The notes below the pieces were generated by a model. The model was not told the origin of the DNA and made no database searches. It worked only from the letters and a program-made list of their open reading frames with translations. From the NCBI GenBank assembly GCA_003641645.1, contig QNAZ01000048.1:1-6533 (forward strand): 6,533 nt of DNA, read 5' to 3'. The first letter of the stretch is position 1, and each line of letters opens with the position of its first letter. Source of the stretch: Thermodesulfobacteriota bacterium. GTDB taxonomy: Bacteria; Desulfobacterota; Thermodesulfobacteria; Thermodesulfobacteriales; Thermodesulfobacteriaceae. The position numbers were made by a program, and so were the translations under genes. Shown piece by piece: positions 5,868-6,533 of the stretch.

Positions 5868-6419
5868 ATGCTTACTAAAGAAGAAAAGATTTATTCTTTA
5901 AAATTAGCAAGAAAAACTTTGCAAAATCATTTTTCTGGTAAGACAGAAAAGATTGTTCCTCCTAAGGAATACAAAAATTTATGGAAAAAAAGAGGGGTTT
6001 TTGTAACTCTTCTGAAAGAAAATAATTTGAGAGGATGTATAGGGGTTCTTGAACCTCTGTATCCACTTTATGAAGGTATTCAAAAAATGGCTTTGTCTTC
6101 TGCTTTTGAAGATCCAAGATTTGCTCCTTTAGAATCTAAAGAGTTACCTTTAATAGAAATTGAAATTTCTGTTCTTTCTCCTTTAAAGCCTGGAACAGTT
6201 AAAGAGGTAAAAGTAGGGAAACATGGAGTTTATCTTGTAAAAGGTTATCATAGAGGAGTTTTGCTTCCTCAAGTTCCTGTAGAATATGGTTGGGATAAAA
6301 AAACTTTTTTAAAACATGTTTGTCTTAAAGCAGGGCTTTCTCCTGAGTGTTATAAAGATCCTGATACAAAAATCTATTTATTTACTGCTGAAGTTTTTAA
6401 AGAAAGTGAATACATTTAA
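5868..6419 (+). CDS. AMMECR1-domain protein (AmmeMemoRadiSam system protein A type)
   Basis: This is a member of the conserved AMMECR1 family found in archaea, bacteria and eukaryotes. In bacteria it is often found with a Memo-like protein and a radical SAM enzyme; I know of no settled biochemical role for this stand-alone protein. The 183 residues form one complete domain. The family signature LRGCIG is at 54-59 with Cys57, followed by AFEDPRFAPL (79-88), LIEIEISVLSPLKP (95-108), GVLLPQVPVEYGW (130-142) and FLKHVCLKAGL (147-157), in the usual order. The start fits family N termini (LTKEEKIYSLKLAR). No Shine-Dalgarno sequence precedes it; the gap of 14 bases after the DsbC-like stop is A-rich, so coupling is likely. 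No Memo or radical SAM partner is present in the window. Confidence 0.92.
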   Translation: MLTKEEKIYSLKLARKTLQNHFSGKTEKIVPPKEYKNLWKKRGVFVTLLKENNLRGCIGVLEPLYPLYEGIQKMALSSAFEDPRFAPLESKELPLIEIEISVLSPLKPGTVKEVKVGKHGVYLVKGYHRGVLLPQVPVEYGWDKKTFLKHVCLKAGLSPECYKDPDTKIYLFTAEVFKESEYI

Positions 6420-6430
6420 GAATATTTCTT

Positions 6431-6451
6431 TTTTGATTATCAAAATTTTTT
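6431..6451 (+). terminator. Weak terminator-like hairpin after the AMMECR1 gene
   Basis: TTTTGAT (6431-6437) and ATCAAAA (6439-6445) are perfect inverted arms around one base, followed by TTTTTT (6446-6451). A realistic RNA hairpin would use five pairs, TTTTG with CAAAA, around a five-base loop. It contains only one G-C pair and would be unstable, especially at high temperature. It is placed correctly, 11 bases after the stop codon, but termination here could equally depend on Rho. Confidence 0.3.
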
Positions 6452-6533
6452 AAACTTACAATTTTTCTAGAATTTTCTCAGAACTTATTCAAATATCAAA
6501 TTTTCTTTACTTTATTTTTATACACTCAGTAAA
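6452..6533. other. Non-coding AT-rich tail
   Basis: No open reading frame with a ribosome binding site is visible on either strand. The only structure noted is the short palindrome TTCTAGAA at 6465-6472. TATACA at 6519-6524 resembles a -10 box but has no -35 partner at a proper distance. The next gene presumably begins beyond the window. Confidence 0.5.

Noticed and set aside
6465..6472. Palindrome TTCTAGAA in the right-hand tail
   Set aside because: An 8-bp palindrome is common by chance and has no associated promoter or gene.

Overview
The window is AT-rich (estimated by eye at about 30% G+C), densely packed bacterial DNA with all eight recognised genes on the + strand. The gene types suggest an anaerobic, probably thermophilic bacterium. 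A Thermodesulfobacterium- or Caldimicrobium-like member of the Thermodesulfobacteria is my best guess. This rests on base composition and the general look of the proteins, not on a marker gene, so it is only a moderate-to-weak inference. I see no mobile element, CRISPR array, tRNA, rRNA or phage gene.

Region 1 (1-1860) holds glyA, for serine hydroxymethyltransferase, overlapping a zinc-dependent dCMP deaminase gene by 11 bases. The two products supply the two inputs of thymidylate synthesis: methylene-tetrahydrofolate from SHMT and dUMP from the deaminase. glyA has a strong ribosome binding site but no convincing promoter of its own in the 59 bases shown. The transcript may therefore start outside the window.

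Region 2 (1861-2852) has a short AT-rich gap with a weak promoter candidate and a very strong ribosome binding site. It is followed by a J-domain co-chaperone that lacks the DnaJ zinc finger (CbpA-like, type II).

Region 3 (2853-6419) begins with the best promoter in the window, TTGACA - 17 bases - TAAAAT. An 18-bp dyad covers its -35 box and a 14-bp perfect palindrome lies in the short leader. Five tightly packed genes follow: a divergent spermidine synthase-type aminopropyltransferase, a flavodoxin-fold flavoprotein with four clustered cysteines, a small nitroreductase, a probable lipoprotein DsbC/DsbG-type thiol oxidoreductase, and an AMMECR1-domain protein. Overlaps of 1 and 35 bases and gaps of 24 and 14 bases suggest one operon. 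Three of the five are redox proteins (two flavin-linked, one thiol-based), and what links them to polyamine synthesis is not clear from sequence.

Region 4 (6420-6533) is non-coding AT-rich DNA with one weak terminator-like hairpin.

Most of the window is ordinary housekeeping. The points worth a second look are the putative operator and promoter of the five-gene cluster, the cluster's mixed content, the altered aminopropyltransferase active-site region, the non-standard cysteine spacing of the flavoprotein, and the likely lipid-anchored DsbC-type protein.
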